Of a DNA stretch of 64,000 nt, positions 23,641 to 35,500 are shown one piece after another. This DNA comes from Stercorarius parasiticus. Lineage: Eukaryota > Chordata > Aves > Charadriiformes > Stercorariidae. The notes under the pieces are model-generated. The model did not search any database and was not told where the DNA came from. It worked only from the letters and a program-made list of their open reading frames with translations. Position numbers and translations under genes: made by a program. Every line of letters starts with the position of its first letter. The stretch's first letter is position 1. Location: NCBI GenBank assembly GCA_013396915.1, contig VWZL01002002.1:372001-436000 (forward strand), read 5' to 3'.

Positions 23641-26600
23641 CTTTTTTTAAAGAGTTTAAGATGGTTACCGGGCATAAAATGTAGCTCACTGGGGTTCGGT
23701 TTGCTTTTGGTTTGGGTTTTTTTTTTTTCCCTATATATTTTTTACACTCCTGCGGGGCCTCAGCGCATGGGCCGTTGTTTAAAAATGTTTCTCACCCGTC
23801 GCCCCTGGATGCCCTTTCAGCAAAGGGAAAACGATGTTGAAAAACACACCGTCGCCTTTTTAGTACGTTATATATATAATCTAAAAGATGCTTAATTGGT
23901 AGGGTGGGCGGCGAATGGTCGTCACCCGCTTCTGCAGCCTGTGAGCCGTGAAGGCGTTGGGGCTTCCCCGGTGAAGCCCTGGGACCAGCCCACCTTGGGC
24001 CAGGTCTTCGTGCCGCTGGGTCGCCCTGTAGCAGGAGGGGCCCTTGACACGGTGTCCCACGTTCCCTGGAGCATCCTGCCCCGCCGGCCGAGGGGCCAGG
24101 GCTCTGCTCGGCTGTCGGGGTGTGCAGCAAATTGAGGCAAAAAGTATATTTTGCCTGGTTGGTTCAGGTCCTCGGCAAGGGGCTGAGGAGTTAAGGAAAA
24201 TGCAGTAAGAGGCTGGCTTGGCCCTTTGGTTACTTGAAGTCCTTTCTGGTAAACTGACCTTATTTGTTGATTATTCTTTTTAATGGGCTCCAGGAGGTGA
24301 CTGGTGTTCTCCAAGCTTTTTTTTTTTTTTATGTATCCCTGTTCAGAGAGCAAGCACTTCAGTGGTGTTACTGTGGCTAGTGAAACTTCAGGGGGAACTG
24401 GGAGGGACACTGATAGGTTTTATATTCCTCTTCTAGTTGTGCTGCGGTCTCGACAAGCTGATTAACTTCTCAATATTTAACTGCCTCTTTCTTTAGTAGA
24501 ACAGAACTAATCTGTCCGCATCTCGGAGATTGTTGTGCAGCTTACTTTCTTACCTGTCTTGTGCCACGAGGTGTTCCAGGTCAGTTTGAGAAGCCAAACA
24601 GAGTCAATTTGTAAGACATCAGGCCAAAAAGCTAAGCTTAAAGAGCCAAAGGGGATGGATTTGAACAATAAAGTTGGGCTGTGTAGAGGGATGTGATGAT
24701 GTTTCTCATTCCCTTTTGTGAGGAAGGTATCCATTCAGAGGGAATGGAAGGGTTGATAGCCAGGGAAAAGTAAGTGGGCATTGCAACAAGTCAGACATTT
24801 CTGCTCAACACCTTTGTTGGAGACTGGTTTCTGAATTTCAGGATACCACTTGTTGGAAGCAAATACTAACTGAAGTGAGTAAATTGTTGGTACTTTCATA
24901 AACAGTGAGTCAGAACATACATTTCTGTAACCAGTATTTCTCACAAATAAGCCACGTATCTAAGGAAAAATGAAAACCAGCATGCACATTATGTCGGTGT
25001 GCTCAGGGAACTGAAGAACCAGGACAGTCTTGAAACGGAACAGAGCGTTCCAAGAAATGATTCATGCAGTGAACATCTTCAGATATCTCCCTGCTGGCAG
25101 GTATTGACCATCTGATGTCGTGCTGCTGATCAGTATTTCTGTAGCAAAACCAAGCAGTGCACTATAAAGAAAATACCATTTGGAAACATTAAGCATACTG
25201 CTGGTTTTGTGGTTTAGCAATTGAGGGTGAAAAGCTGTTCTATAGGACATCTGGTGATTTTTTGATACATCTGTAATTATAGTCAAACGGTCTGTAAAAG
25301 TATACTTTGGGACACCTGTGCTGACCCATCAGGAAGCAGTAGTGACGCATCATCCTATGTGCGGGCACTGTTCCTCGCTTTAGGAGCAGGGAGCCCTGTG
25401 AGGTCTGTATGCTGAACTGTATTTGGAAATGTTTTAGTGCTGGATGCTCCTCTGCTAACATCTGATGGCTCATGGGAGTGGAATTAAGGATTTTCTTTGC
25501 TTGGAATTTGAATTCTGCAGTGCTTACTTTAAAATCAAACAGCTATTCTTCAATAATTGTGTAACTGTCCCTGAAAAACCCTATACAAACAAATGTAGTT
25601 AAGGAAATAAGCTTAAAATGTTAAGGGGTGAGATGGAAGGGAAAGAAAACAAAGTTCCTATATGCAGCAACCCATGAATTGCAGGGAAGAGAGAAAAGGA
25701 GCAAGATGAGTGAATGAGAGATAAGCCACCTGAAATGATTCCCAAAACATTGTGTATTCTTTCTTTTCAGTAGTATACTATTGCTTTTGCCTTGATTTCT
25801 TAAACGGGCTTGGTTTATAGCAGAATGCTACCCCTGTTATATACAAGGTTAAGTAGTGTTTCTGATCATCAGTGCAAAACATCAGGTACTCTAAAATCTA
25901 CTTGTTTGCTACAACTTGTAGAAATGTATTGATCAGGAACAAATAACAACTGCCTTACACGTGCCCTATTCCACAGAGGAAGAAAAAGCCTATCTATTAA
26001 ATTTTACATTCCCTTAACCTTTATGTGTGCAGTGGTATTCAGTACTTCTACGTACAGGTTGCCAAACACAGCGTTCAGTTTAAAACTCCCACCAAAATGT
26101 TGACAGTCCTCTTGGGGAGAAGAAGATGTCAGCTGTTATGGGGACAGGCTGGAAGATGCAGGACCTCTTTCCTTTGACACATGGAGAGCAAGCAGTTGTT
26201 GCTGGCCCTTCTGCTTTGTTAAGCTTCTCAGTAATGACTCTGTGGCAGTGCTCTAGCAAATTCCTCTGCTCTTCAGTGCTACTGCAGGGAATGTGCAGCT
26301 GATAATTCCCACTGCCTTTTGTCAGCTCCCAGGGAGCAAAGAAGTGTGAAAATGCGCCCAAACTCTCGATTACCCTTTTTCTGGTTGTTTGGGGTTTTTT
26401 TGTTGGTGTATTTTTTGTTTTTGTTTTTTTTTTAATTTCTGGGCAGGGTTTTGTCTGTGTGTGTGCATGCCTGCAACTGAAACTGCGCTGAACAGCATGT
26501 TTTCTGTATTCCAGAAATTGCACAATCTGAATGCACGCAGAACTGAAGGACATACTAGAAGGAGTGAATAGAATGCAGCAGCTTTACATTAAAAAAAATT

Positions 26601-29426
26601 ATGAAGGAACTACAAATACAAATGATTCAGAGGAAGAAATGTGGTAGTTATGTCCAAACATCTTAACCAGGGCCATTGTGGTAGATGTCCCTTTCTTGTG
26701 CTGCCCGGATCTGCTTCAACAGTTTGACATAGGCTGAGAAACGATGAGTTTTAAAAGTGGTTTTGACAACAGGAGATTTGTTTAAAAGTCTCGGGAGGCT
26801 CTTTTAATTGTTGAAGTCGTTAGTGCATGGTTTGTGTGGAGGAACTGAAATGCCTGAACTTAATTTCTGAGCCATGTGCCTACCAGAAGGTGTTACATTG
26901 GTGGCTGCTGGAGAGTTGGGGAGGAATTTTTCAATTGGTTTTCAAAATACCTGTGAAACACCCCATAAAATTTTGAGACGATAATTAGGTAATAAGACCA
27001 GCACCAGAAAGTTAGTGAATGTCTGGATTAAACTTTCCAGCCTGGCCCCAGTTTGAGTTCACTGTTGTAATTTTTGTTGTAAGTAGTTGGACTTTGTAGC
27101 TATGATTGAATTATATACAGTGCTGGTCAAGCCAAATGCATATGTAACTGTGTCCTTCATTTTTTCAGTCCCTAACCTGGGGTTCTGGCACCCTTTTTGC
27201 AGCAGCAGTGAATCTCTACTGCTGGTGTTAGTGGGAGCTCTGCTTTGGGCATATGCAATCAAATTTAGAGTACTGACGCTACTCCAACTTTGAAACATCT
27301 GAATTCAGGCACTCAGTGATGTTTTTTTTTAGTCTTAAACTTTGGTTGAAAATACATTAAGATTAGTAAATCATTTATATATTTCACAGACAGGCATTTT
27401 GGAAAAATCACATGAGGTAATGAAATCTGTCTCCAGAGCAGTTTCTTCATCATTCAAACCATGAGCAGTAGACTAAGCCCTAGGTCCGTGTGTTGAGCAA
27501 TGGGAAAAAAGCAGAAACTAATTGATCAGAATGGCAGCTGATTAAGTGCGTGCTGTCCGTTCCTTGCACCGAATAATGTAGAGAGCTTGTAGAAATTGTG
27601 CCTCTGAAGACTGTGAGATATACAGGGTGTTGATTAAACATTGTGTAGGCGGCATCAATTTTGTCAGTTCCTAGGTTTTGAAGGCTTCTCTTGCAGTCTC
27701 TGTAAGCAGTGTGTATGCATGCAGCAGAAATAGCAGGTTGAGACAGCAGGTGCATACCTGCTGATACAAGTGATTAAAGAGCCTGTTTCCTTGGAGAGAA
27801 CTAAAGTGTGTGCTTTATATGTATTTGTGTGTATTTTGTTTTGTTAGATAGGAAAAGATTTTAACAGACTGCTACAGAAGACCATACAAAAGATAAATGT
27901 TGATAACAGTATCAGCAGAAACACTGTTTAGTAGGTACATCGCTGTCAAGGAGAAAGAGCAGTGTTTATACTTCATGGCTGTGAGAGTATTTTTTTTAAT
28001 CTCCATTCTTTCATTTTTTCCGTTAATTTAACTTCACTAGCAAAACATTCACCAGTGTGAATTGGACTGCTAAGCCTTAGTAATTAAGTTTTTAATAGGA
28101 AAGTGTGATTTCTTTGGAAGACTAGTGAGTTTGTTTATGCTTCAGAAAATACTGTAAAAGGACTTCTATGGACTTTGCTAAAAAATGGATTTGGTTTTCC
28201 TTCCTATTTGTGGTTGTCTCAGGTTGTACTCTCCATATAGGCTACTTTACTAAAAGCATTAATTTAGTAGATTGTTGGACAAACTGAAATAAACCATTAT
28301 GTGCCTATAGTGGAAAATAGTTGGCTTTATGAATTAGTTCAAATTTGGGATGCAGCAGTCTTTGCTAGCTATCCCTCTCTTTATTTTTCTTCCTTTTTTT
28401 AAAATTTATTCTATTTTAATCAGTTGAATACATATAATCCCTCGTAATCATTGTATATGAGTGTCCTGAGTAGTTAGTTACAGCGTCAGACTCCTCTTTG
28501 CTTTCTCTCCTTTTTGCTAGTATTCTTTGAACTTGAGCCGCCTTACAGCATCAAAGAGATGAGGCTGTGGAAGGCATGACTAGCTTAAGTTTGCTTATTT
28601 TATCTTAAGTCTTTGCATCAGGTACATAAAAGTCACCATGGTGGGAGTTATGGCATGAAGCAGGCTGTTTCCTCTGCCTGACACTCTGCTTTGCTTTGAG
28701 TGACGAGCTGTGACAGCACTCGGACACAGGGCCTAGCTAGCTGTAAGGTAAAAGTGGTGGCGTGGCAGCAGCGAGCATCCCTATGAGCCATACCAGGGTC
28801 CCGGTGGCTGTGAAATGGCTCCTGGTACTCGGCGTGACAGACTGAGCGAGCCCAGGTGCACTGCGAGGTGGGTTCGTGCAGTGAAACCTTAGAGGACGAT
28901 GCTGGCTTGAAGTATCACAGCTCTCCTGCTGCTGCTCTGTGAAATGACAGCCCTGTCGCTTCATATCCCGGCACAGTTTAATCCACACAGACTGCAATAC
29001 CTCAAGTGTCAGCAGAAGGGATGATAAACTTAATGTCATTGGCTTCAGAGGCTTGTTCCACCACTGCAGGGTGTTGCTGTCTGCCTTCCCTACTTTTTCC
29101 CTACCTTCCAAAAAGAGCATTGCAAGCTCCTCCGTGCAGTTGAATAGCGGGTGCTCCAAATACCGAACACGGTCTTTGCAACACGTGTGGATTCTCCTCT
29201 CCGACAAGGGTAGGCCTGCTGGCCTTCAGAGAGGCAGTTCCTCTCAGCACGCTTTGTAGCACTGTGTGCAGGTGCTGAGCTTTTTGAATTCATGATTCTG
29301 GCTCTTGAAGAGCTGAACCTTCTCCCTTCAGCATAACATTATTTGACGTTTTTCCAAGGGAATGGCTTAACTGTGTTTTGCCCTCAAGATGCAGGTTGCT
29401 GATACTCCTTGTTCTTCTCTTGACAG
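23641..29426 (+). other. Presumed E2F5 intron 1
   Basis: About 5.8 kb between the CpG island and the first visible E2F5 exon. GC-rich at its left edge (to about 24130), otherwise AT-rich. It contains a 156-codon minus-strand open frame (28737-29207) of unknown significance and a T/G-rich patch at about 26385-26470. No recognisable transposon was seen. Confidence 0.55.
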
Positions 29427-29536
29427 GCTGCCGATACCCTTGCTGTGAGGCAGAAGAGGAGGATCTATGATATCACCAATGTTTTGGAGGGGATTGATCT
29501 CATCGAGAAGAAGTCAAAAAACAGCATTCAGTGGAA
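29427..29536 (+). CDS. E2F5: E2F5 exon, second half of DNA-binding domain
   Basis: Encodes [20 protein letters not shown] then [16 protein letters not shown], the recognition helix and wing of the E2F fold. Acceptor TGACAG, donor GTAAGC. It ends two bases into a Lys codon. The preceding exon should end ..KDGVLDLKA and is not in the visible sequence. Confidence 0.96.
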
Positions 29537-32500
29537 GTAAGCCTTGTTAATTCTGCAAATTTTCACGTGCTCGAGAGCAAAAAAATTGCCTCTTTCCGGT
29601 TCTCCTGACTAGATACGACACTGTAATGTTACGCTCATCAGTGAGCAATGGGACATTTTACACAGTAAATCACAGGTTTACGCAGAATCACAGGAAGTTG
29701 CAAATGAACTTTATCTGCCTTCCCTTTAACTTGCGTACTTGATACATAAAATCAAGTTTAAAGCATACAGGAGAGAAACTCAGAAAACTTGTACTGCTAC
29801 TTTATAACTAGTGCTTGTCCTTTATTTAGTCTAGCTGAATCTGGGAAGGGCATTGGGACACAGTCTCTCCACCTACCTACCCTGGCATAGTCCATGCCTG
29901 TTTTCTCTTGGGTCGCTGAAGGTGGAAGCTCAAGCTGAAAGTTAGAGGGGGAGGAGAAGGGGCCTGCAAAGGAGCTCCAATGAAGAAAAAGCTACATTCC
30001 AAAAGAAAATGGGTAAAGGATAATTCTAAATTTGACTTGAAGTTAAGAATTTTCATTTTTCTGTTAAAACACTGCTGGGAGGGTAAACACTCATTTCCTT
30101 TGTGTTGAACATTGGTAGATTTTCAAAATGTTGAAAGTAGTCTTAAGAAATTAACTTCATGTGTTTGCGTCAGATTTTCACTACTTGTGTTTTCATGAAC
30201 CCTTATGCCTTTTTAAGAGGAGTAGGTGCTGGCTGCAATACAAAAGAAGTCATAGACAGGCTGAGGTATCTGGAAGCTGAAATCGAAGATCTAGAGCTAA
30301 AAGAAAAGGAATTGGATCAGCAGAAACTGTGGCTTCAGCAAAGTATCAAGAACGTCATGGATGATTCTACAAACCACCAATATCCTTTTAAATGAATTGT
30401 GTGCATCTTGGAACTAGAATTAAAGCAACAGTTAAAAGTGTAGGTAATGGGTAAAGCACAATGTAGTCCATTTTATACAGAAGCAAGGAAAGGCAAGTAT
30501 TTTTTTCTGGTTTTGGTTCAAAAAGAAAGAAAATGTGGATCTTATTTACGTTACTTTTTAACGTCTGTGACTGTATGATTGTTAACCTGAAAATAAATTA
30601 GCACATGTACATATATAAATATGGCAGTCATTTTTAAGTCTGTGGTATAATCCTGATGTCTTATTTTAAATTAATTGTATTACTTCCCAGCACTTAAATT
30701 TATACTTTCTCAGCAGTGCTTTACATGAATCTTTTTTTGTGTTGCTTCCTTCTTGTGAAAAAATTTAGCTGTCACCCACAGGATAAATTCAGTTGACAGT
30801 GTCCTGAAGCTTGTTGGGTTTGGAACTGGAAAAATATCCTGTGTGTAAATACTCCATGAGCAGAGAGTTCCTGCTACATTACTTGTAACCATGTGTTTAA
30901 CTGGCTTGCAAGATATTGAGCAAAATACGTATCTGAGATTTGGAGCAGAAAAGTGCCCTTCTTATCTATAGTACCAGTGATAAGTACTTAAAAATTGCCT
31001 GCAGTTGCTCTACAGAAACTTCCTGTAAAATGAATTTTGTAGAAAGGAGATTGAAGTTAGACATTAGGAGAGGCTTTCCCTTGGGAGAGCTAGCACTGGA
31101 ATTCACCCCCCAGCGAGGTGGTGGAATATCCATCACGGGAGGTTTTCCAGAAGAGGGGAAGCAAATGTCTGCCTGGAATGTCTTAACAGTTGATCCTACC
31201 TTGAGGCAAGGGAATGGGATGGCAGATGAACTCTCAGATCCCCTCTGGCAGTATTTTTGTGTGATTCTGGGAAGTTCTGATAACGTACTTGAATTCTATA
31301 GTGTCAAGTTAGTGAGGTAAATGGTATTCTTCAAAACAAGATTTTACATGTTCTCCTTTTTTAGAATAATCTCTTTTCATTCAAGCTGTGCAACTTTCTT
31401 CTTTTTGTATTTTCTTCACAGAAATAGGTATTTTTTATTCTTTAAAAGACAGAACTCTGCTATTTTTAACTAGCCATTCTGAAAGCCAAAAATCATGCCT
31501 TGATTACACCTCTGAGTAACAGCAATAAGTTTATAGTTTAGGATCAGTTTGGACAAGCTTCTTTTAAAGGGCAACAAATACCGGTTTCGTGTTGCTTTAA
31601 GAAAAATGTTCCTTGACATAAGTTACATTTTCATATGTCACCCATGAAGATATCTGCAACTGCTTCAATGGTAAGTTGCTGCTAGGCTGTATTTCTTAAA
31701 GTGAGGGATTTTCTGATCTTCCTCTTGAAAACTAACCTGCTTTTTCCCCATAAGTATTTTGAATTTAGAAGTATTCAGTAGTGATCAGTAGTAAGTAGAT
31801 GTCTCTCGTGATGTTCGTGACTAGCAAGTTCTGGCATTTTCTAGTGGTAGTCACAGATTGTACGGAACAGAAGCTCAGCTGTTTTCTGAGTAGTGTTTTT
31901 GGATGTCTCTATATTCATCCTTAGCAGCAGCTCGCATCAGGCTGTTAATGGAACCAGGGACAGGGCATGTTGGTCCAACCCACCACAAAGACCCGTCAGG
32001 TCCAAATTTCCTAAAATTTTCTGGTGGCAGCCGCAGCCAGAGGGAGCTCCTGATGGTGCTATATGAATGGGGCCAGCTAAAGTTCAAAGATGGGGCATTG
32101 GTACTAAATCAAAAGGATTCCTTCTGTACAGGAGGCTTGAAGAAATTGCCAAGAATTGCTGGCAGAAGTTACTTCCCTTGATATCCTTTCCTGATCCTGG
32201 GGCACCCAAGGGGAGTGGCTGGCTCAAAACCATCTCTTCTTTGCCACAAAGGAGGTTGTGTTTGTTTTTGAATAAAAGTGCAAAATTAGACAACTGCTGC
32301 AGAGTTTAGAAAACAGGAGCTGTTACTAAAGAGAGACATTACAAAATGTGGAAACACCTAGTATGCCAGTCAGATAGTACTTCATGTAAGTGTCTCTTAG
32401 GAGGTAGAGAAAGAAAAGCATTATTCCAAGTTATGGACAAAGGGGAAATGATGTGCAGGTAGCTGAGTGACCTGCAGTGTATGGCAGGTTGTGACAGTGC

Positions 32501-35500
32501 TGTTGATGTAATTGTGATCTCCTGACTTTAACCAATACGTTTTAGTGCATATAATCCACAGGTGAGTTTGATAGTCGGCTGTAACATCCTAGTTGTACGT
32601 GCTGCAGAAGCTGTGAGCTTAGACACTGGGAAGTGCTGGTACTGAAGACAATCGTGAAGACCTTTTCTTCCTTCTCTTGTTAAATCTCTTTGTCCTACCA
32701 CCATTTTTCAAAGTCATAAAGTGAGCTGGACCTGAGAGCTGTTTTAGCTGAAACTAGTTAAACACTTTCACCTCATGTTATGTATACAACTAGGAGATCG
32801 GGGGGCAGTAACAAACAGGTAAAGGAGGTGGAAAATACTGCATTGCTGCAAGAAAAGGTTCTTGCAACTATGGTCTAAGTATTGGGATTCTGTGATTTAT
32901 ATTATGGGATATAGTTGGATCTTACAGGGACTATGCATGTCCCACTGCAAGTTTATTTATGCTAGAATTACACAGTGTTTTAAGTGGCCTTAGGGAATTA
33001 CTATACCTCATTTGAGTGGATATCATGGAAGACTTAAGAAAAATATGCACACTTAACGCTTTCTCAAAAATTGCTGTTTAACCAGGAGACACACTTCTAG
33101 CAATTCAAGCACCTTGTGGTACACAGTTAGAAGTACCTATACCCGAAATGGTATGTACTGGTTTCTTGTTTTTACCGAAGCATTCTAGAGGGACAGTGGA
33201 AAGGAAAAGCTGCATTAGAGCAGAGGATTTCTCTCTAGCTATGTGTGAGAGGGGAAAAAAAATTAAAAATTGAGATGCTGTTAGTTGAGAATGGGACAGG
33301 TGGGAAAAATGTATTTGGAAACCTGGATAGACTAATGGTAACTTTGTCTTCTATTAAAAACGATATATTAGTGGGCTTCTTTGCCCTCTCTTCTCTCTTG
33401 CTATTAAATGTTGCAGCTTTCCCAATTAAGCATAATTGTCATGAATTCCCTTGAGAACTTTTAGCAGCGACTTCTGTGTGTCAGATTTCTCTCTACTGTA
33501 TTGCTAAATGAGATCTCTTACGAAAAAGCCTTTTAGATTTAGTTGTAGGAATAGTTTAGATTTAGTTTATGTTTAATAACATGGTATTAGACCAGGTAGA
33601 GAAACATAGACTGCAGTCTTGCTGTAGCCAGAAGGCTTAAACAGGCAGGTTTAAAGTAGGAGGCCAAGTTACTTACCTCTGTCCATCTTTAATTTGTTTT
33701 CTGTTGCAGTGCTCTGTTTTAAATAGGGCTTACATAGTTGTGAGAGAGCTTTGTATGAAGCGTGATAGCCGCTATGCTTGTAGAAGGGTGAAATTCACCT
33801 GAGAAGTTTCACAAGCTATTTTTAGTGAGGCTAAGCACAGTCTAATATCATGAGAGCATCCAAAGCTAGAACATGGAGTCGATCCCAGTGATACTATTTG
33901 TCCGTCTCTGCTGAAAACAGTTCAGGCAATGGTAAGGTTCTCTGCGGGACCAAAGTTAGCAGCTGTGATGTTGGGGTGTTTTTGGCTTTTTGTCAAGAAC
34001 TAAAACAGCTGATCTTAGTCTTCATCACCAACTTCAACTTGGATGTTTTTGTTTCGGTTCCCTTCCCCCGAGGCTCCTTTCCCACTTTTTTTGTCCTCAT
34101 TTTTTCTAGAACATACCTGTTGAAAACCTGTTTGCTGAATTAGCTACTGCAGAGTCAGTGGTCTCATTGAGACTGTGCTAGAGGAAGCTGGTCCTAGCTG
34201 TATTGCTTAAATAACTTGCCAAAAGACCTGGCAAATCAGCTAAGGAACTTTTTCTACTAACTCATGATCCTGTGTTCACTCAGTCTGGGTGAGATATTCA
34301 GCTGTTTTAGAATGCTTGAGTCCTAACCAGGATCATTCTGAAGCTCCGTTTAAAAGGAAGAGATTTAAATGTACAGAAATCATTAATTATCATTGCTGTT
34401 ATTGATAAGATGTAGTCCTGCTGTAAGTCTTGTGTAACTTGAATTCAAGATTTAGTTAAGTAGTTAAGCACTTTGAAGAATTGTATATTTGCGTCTTCTG
34501 TAACTGTGTTCTGGTCAGGTAGATACATTAGAGGTTTGTAATCTGTTGTGTTGTTTTGCGTTTTTTTTTTTATTAGATCACATGTATTAGTTTTAATTTA
34601 TTTTTTTTCCTGAGTATGATTTGATAAGTTTGTGCCAATTCTCACCTATTCCTAGTGATCTAACTAGAAGAGTGCTGTATTTATCTTCTGCATCAGTCTG
34701 AGAATTCTATTCAAACATCTTCATTACTTTCTGTGGGAAATGACTCTATGCAGTTACTGTTACATTTTGTAAAGTTCCGAGTTCTCAAGGAATGGTAACT
34801 TTCATAATACACCACCATTACAGGGACAGAATGGACAGAAGAAATACCAGATCAATCTTAAAAGTAGTTCAGGACCTATCCATGTGCTGCTTATAAATAA
34901 AGAGTCAAACTCCTCCAAGCCCATGGTGTTTCCAGTTCCTCCGCCCGATGACCTTGCGCAGCCCCCGACTCAACCTGCAGCTCCAGCGACTCCCCTTAAA
35001 CCTGCTACAGCTCCTCAAAACCCACCGGAGCAGCATGACCTGAACCAAGGACAAGAGTTACCACAAACATCAGTTGCGGACACGCCATCAGGTGGGGCCA
35101 GGGTTTTTCCTACCTCAGAGGGGTGAGGGAGGAAGGGAAACCGGAGGGAAAGAAGAAACTCTTAGAGAAGGTGGTCGATAAAGGAAAGATTAAGAATTTC
35201 CATAGCATAGCAGCTGTCTGTTAAGAAACTACCCCAAGAGCTTACTGACAGCTCTCAGGAGGCTACAGAGAAGCCTCTTCCTCTTCTGAATAGTGAAATG
35301 GATTCTTCCCTTGTAGGTTATCATCTTATACCAAACAGGTTTTGGATGTGATCCTGTTAATTATTGTGAGGTGCTTCTCCAGAATGCAGTATGGAACGAA
35401 ATTGCCAGCCTCTGAAGGAGTATATGATTTGAACATGTACCTTTTAATGAGACAGGTAATTGTCCTGGTTTGAGGTAGGACAGAGGCACCAGTTCCAGAT

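Noticed and set aside
23074..23675. Long open frames through the N gap in the CpG island
   Set aside because: They stay open only because N bases carry no stops and GC-rich DNA has few; the peptides do not look like the E2F5 N-terminus.
26080..26553. 157-codon minus-strand open frame
   Set aside because: Part of it is a translation of the T/G-rich low-complexity patch (KKKTKTKNTPTKK); no family resemblance and no splice context.
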